Positions 5,718 to 7,430 of a stretch of DNA of 7,430 nucleotides are shown in pieces. Source of the DNA: Peptococcaceae bacterium (GTDB taxonomy: Bacteria > Bacillota > Peptococcia > Peptococcales > Peptococcaceae); assembly GCA_017383785.1 (NCBI GenBank), contig JAFNVD010000214.1, positions 1 through 7,430 of the forward strand, given 5' to 3'. The notes under the pieces were generated by a model. That model saw nothing but the letters and a program-made list of their open reading frames with translations, was not told the DNA's origin and ran no database searches. Within the stretch, counting starts at the first letter, position 1; each line of letters begins with the position of its first letter. The position numbers were made by a program, and so were the translations under genes.

Positions 5718-5746
5718 ATTTTAGCATTATTCCATGATAATAGCAA
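5718..5746 (-). promoter_or_regulatory. Sigma-A-like promoter of the plsC-recQ-pheA cluster
   Basis: TTGCTA (5741-5746) and TAAAAT (5718-5723) are separated by 17 bp on the minus strand. The predicted start is near 5711. The -35 directly abuts the U-tract of the upstream cydC terminator. Confidence 0.6.
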
Positions 5747-5747
5747 G

Positions 5748-5788
5748 AAAAAGAGCTCTGCTACATTGCCGGAGCAAATAGCAGAGCT
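5748..5788 (-). terminator. Rho-independent terminator after cydC
   Basis: A perfect 10-bp stem, AGCTCTGCTA (5754-5763) with TAGCAGAGCT (5779-5788), encloses a second stem TTGC/GCAA with loop CGGA (5766-5777). The minus strand continues into five T (5748-5752). It starts 6 nt past the cydC stop codon. Confidence 0.92.
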
Positions 5789-5794
5789 TAGTTA

Positions 5795-7429
5795 CTAATT
5801 GATTTCGCTTAACTTCAATACTTTATCAAAATGCGACAAAACACTGATGTCATGGGTAATGTACAATACGGTACGGTTTTGGCAATATGCTTTCACATTT
5901 TGCAGGATTGCTGTTGTATTTTTTTCGTCCAAGCCTTCTAATACTTCATCCAATAGTACAATCGGCTTGTCCTGCAAAAAGAGCTGTGCCAATGCCATGC
6001 GTTTTTTCTGCCCACCGGATAGGTTGCTGCCGCTTTCCAACAGCATATAATCCAATTGCTCAGGCAATTGTTGTACATAGTCATACAGTTCTGCTTTTTT
6101 TAGCGCTTCCCACATTTGTTCTTCTGTGCAATCGGCTACATAAGCCAAATTTTCACGGATACTTCCGCTAAATAAGGCTGTATCCTGTCGCACCACTGCA
6201 ATATGACTGCCCAGCTGTGCTACGTTCACATCATTTAGGTTTACGCCATCTACTATAATATCGCCCTGATCTTGACGATAATATCCAAGCAAAAGATTGA
6301 AAATGGTACTTTTACCACTACCAATGCCGCCAATGATTGCTACATGCTCTCCAGGTGCGATTTGGAAAGATACATCTTGTAATACCGGTTCTTTCTCGTA
6401 TGCAAAGGTTACGTGATCAAATACAATTCCTTTGCTCTGCCATAGCGCATCGCCTTTGCTTTCCTCTCTGCCGCGTGATGGAGTATGCACAATCTCCAGC
6501 ATTTCTGTCATGGCTGTGTTGCTCTCAAATACGAATCGCAGTGCCAAAGGCATTGGCTGTACTGCTTCCAGAGCACTCCAAGCTACAAGTGGTATCATTA
6601 CCAGGTATGTCCCATGCAATGTACCGGCATTAACGGCCAGTGCTGCGAAATAAAAGGTACCCACCAATACCAATGCACCTGTCAGGCTATTGCACAGCTG
6701 CAAGGTATTGTCCAAATTCCGCATTTTACGTTGTTGTTGAAACATTGCCTTTCGGGCTTGTTTGACAGTATCCACAGTATCTTTTGTCCCAAACCAAACT
6801 GCATCGAATCCTTGCAGAAAATCATTGGCACTGCGATAAAACACATCCAGGGCTGCTTGTTCTGATTGGGCAGCTCTTTTTTGTTGTACACCGAACACCA
6901 GTGGAAATACTACACCCTCCAGCACAAATGCTGCTAGCAGAATCAACGCTGCCTGCGGCACCATCATATACAAGATCCCGCTCATTACTGCCAGTACAAT
7001 CAAGCATACCAGCGGTGCTGCCACTACACGCAGATAAAAATACTGCAATAATTCAATATCGGCCAAAATATGCTGAAACAATTTTGCCCCTTTGTTGCCA
7101 ACCGCCCCCGGCAATAAAGGAATCAGACAGCGATAATACCAGCTGCGTAAATCTGCCAATACTTTCAGAGTCACATCATGGGTTACCAAACGTTCTACAT
7201 AACGAAATACGGCGCGGAATAAGCCAAAAAATCGTACCAATGCTACCAGCGTCATCAATTCCAGCATAGCAGGTACGATGGCTGCTTTGGAGATGAGCAC
7301 TGCCGAAGCACCCAGCAAACCCACACTACACAATACCGTACAGCTGCCCAAAATCCCTGCCAGCAATACTTGCCGTCTATAGGTTTTGATAAACTTCATC
7401 ATATGCTTGATGCCTTCCACAATACTCAC
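5795..7429 (-). CDS. cydC: CydC-type ABC exporter subunit (thiol exporter half), reaching the window edge
   Basis: A half-transporter with a membrane domain fused to an ATPase. CydC pairs with CydD to export glutathione or cysteine across the cytoplasmic membrane and is needed for cytochrome bd assembly. About six membrane segments lie in residues 18-290. The family hallmark is the segment at about 64-108, with RFFGLFRAVFRYVERLVTHD followed by LRSWYYRCLIPLLPG. The ATPase has Walker A GGIGSGKST (367-375), Q-loop Gln415, signature LSGGQ (470-474), Walker B IVLLDE (490-495), a D-loop EGLD and switch His526. In Walker B the usual Pro-Thr after the Glu is Val-Leu. At 544 aa it is slightly short for CydC. 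The first codon shown is GTG at 7429, one base from the window end; ATGs at 7402 and 7399 (the former 10 nt after GGAAGG) are alternatives, and the true start may lie outside. cydD is expected immediately upstream. A general lipid or peptide exporter is less likely. Confidence 0.9.
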   Translation of the reverse strand: MSIVEGIKHMMKFIKTYRRQVLLAGILGSCTVLCSVGLLGASAVLISKAAIVPAMLELMTLVALVRFFGLFRAVFRYVERLVTHDVTLKVLADLRSWYYRCLIPLLPGAVGNKGAKLFQHILADIELLQYFYLRVVAAPLVCLIVLAVMSGILYMMVPQAALILLAAFVLEGVVFPLVFGVQQKRAAQSEQAALDVFYRSANDFLQGFDAVWFGTKDTVDTVKQARKAMFQQQRKMRNLDNTLQLCNSLTGALVLVGTFYFAALAVNAGTLHGTYLVMIPLVAWSALEAVQPMPLALRFVFESNTAMTEMLEIVHTPSRGREESKGDALWQSKGIVFDHVTFAYEKEPVLQDVSFQIAPGEHVAIIGGIGSGKSTIFNLLLGYYRQDQGDIIVDGVNLNDVNVAQLGSHIAVVRQDTALFSGSIRENLAYVADCTEEQMWEALKKAELYDYVQQLPEQLDYMLLESGSNLSGGQKKRMALAQLFLQDKPIVLLDEVLEGLDEKNTTAILQNVKAYCQNRTVLYITHDISVLSHFDKVLKLSEIN

Positions 7430-7430
7430 C

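Noticed and set aside
6784..7269. Plus-strand open frame of 161 codons opposite cydC
   Set aside because: It lies wholly antisense to a clearly recognised ABC exporter, has Cys/Pro/Ser-rich low-quality protein sequence and no domain. It is a shadow frame.
1..7430. CRISPR arrays, tRNA or rRNA genes, insertion sequences, phage or defence genes
   Set aside because: I looked for regular spaced repeats, cloverleaf-like ends, transposase motifs and terminal inverted repeats and found none. The window is fully accounted for by core-type genes and short gaps.

Overview
The window reads as an ordinary stretch of a Bacillota (Firmicutes) chromosome. All eight supported genes lie on the minus strand, so gene order runs from high to low coordinates. 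The clearest taxonomic marker is a full-length Spo0A, which is restricted to endospore-forming Bacillota and their relatives. Strong purine-rich ribosome binding sites (AGGAG, AAGGGG, AGGGGG), U-tract terminators and moderate GC with AT-rich gaps agree with this. A clostridial or Negativicutes-type genome is my guess; nothing here fixes the genus.

Layout, in transcription order. (1) 7429-5795: a CydC-type ABC exporter half-subunit that reaches the window edge, closed by a strong terminator; a cydD partner is expected just outside. (2) A sigma-A-like promoter abuts that terminator and probably drives a tight cluster: plsC (lysophosphatidate acyltransferase), recQ (1 bp after plsC), pheA (19 bp after recQ), then a 73-residue single-pass membrane protein, ending in a terminator at 2025-2061. 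(3) spo0A, with its own promoter, 59 nt leader and AGGGGG site. (4) A four-histidine cupin with an extended -10 promoter, a 10-bp inverted repeat around the transcription start, and its own terminator. (5) A 138-residue protein of unknown family.

Functional picture: the genes are mostly housekeeping (thiol export, phospholipid synthesis, DNA repair, phenylalanine synthesis) plus the sporulation master regulator and one probable small-molecule or stress enzyme. They do not form one evident pathway, and I do not see a defence system, mobile element, CRISPR array, tRNA or rRNA.

The points most worth a second look are: four exact alternating copies of the decamer AAAACACCGA around the 73-residue gene, forming two tandem terminator-like hairpins, one inside the coding region; that small protein, which looks like the membrane anchor of a SpoIVFA/SpoIIQ-like protein without its peptidase domain; a PheA whose N-terminus looks like a decayed chorismate mutase; a RecQ that has its zinc site and HRDC domain but no room for the winged helix; and the possible operator at the cupin promoter.
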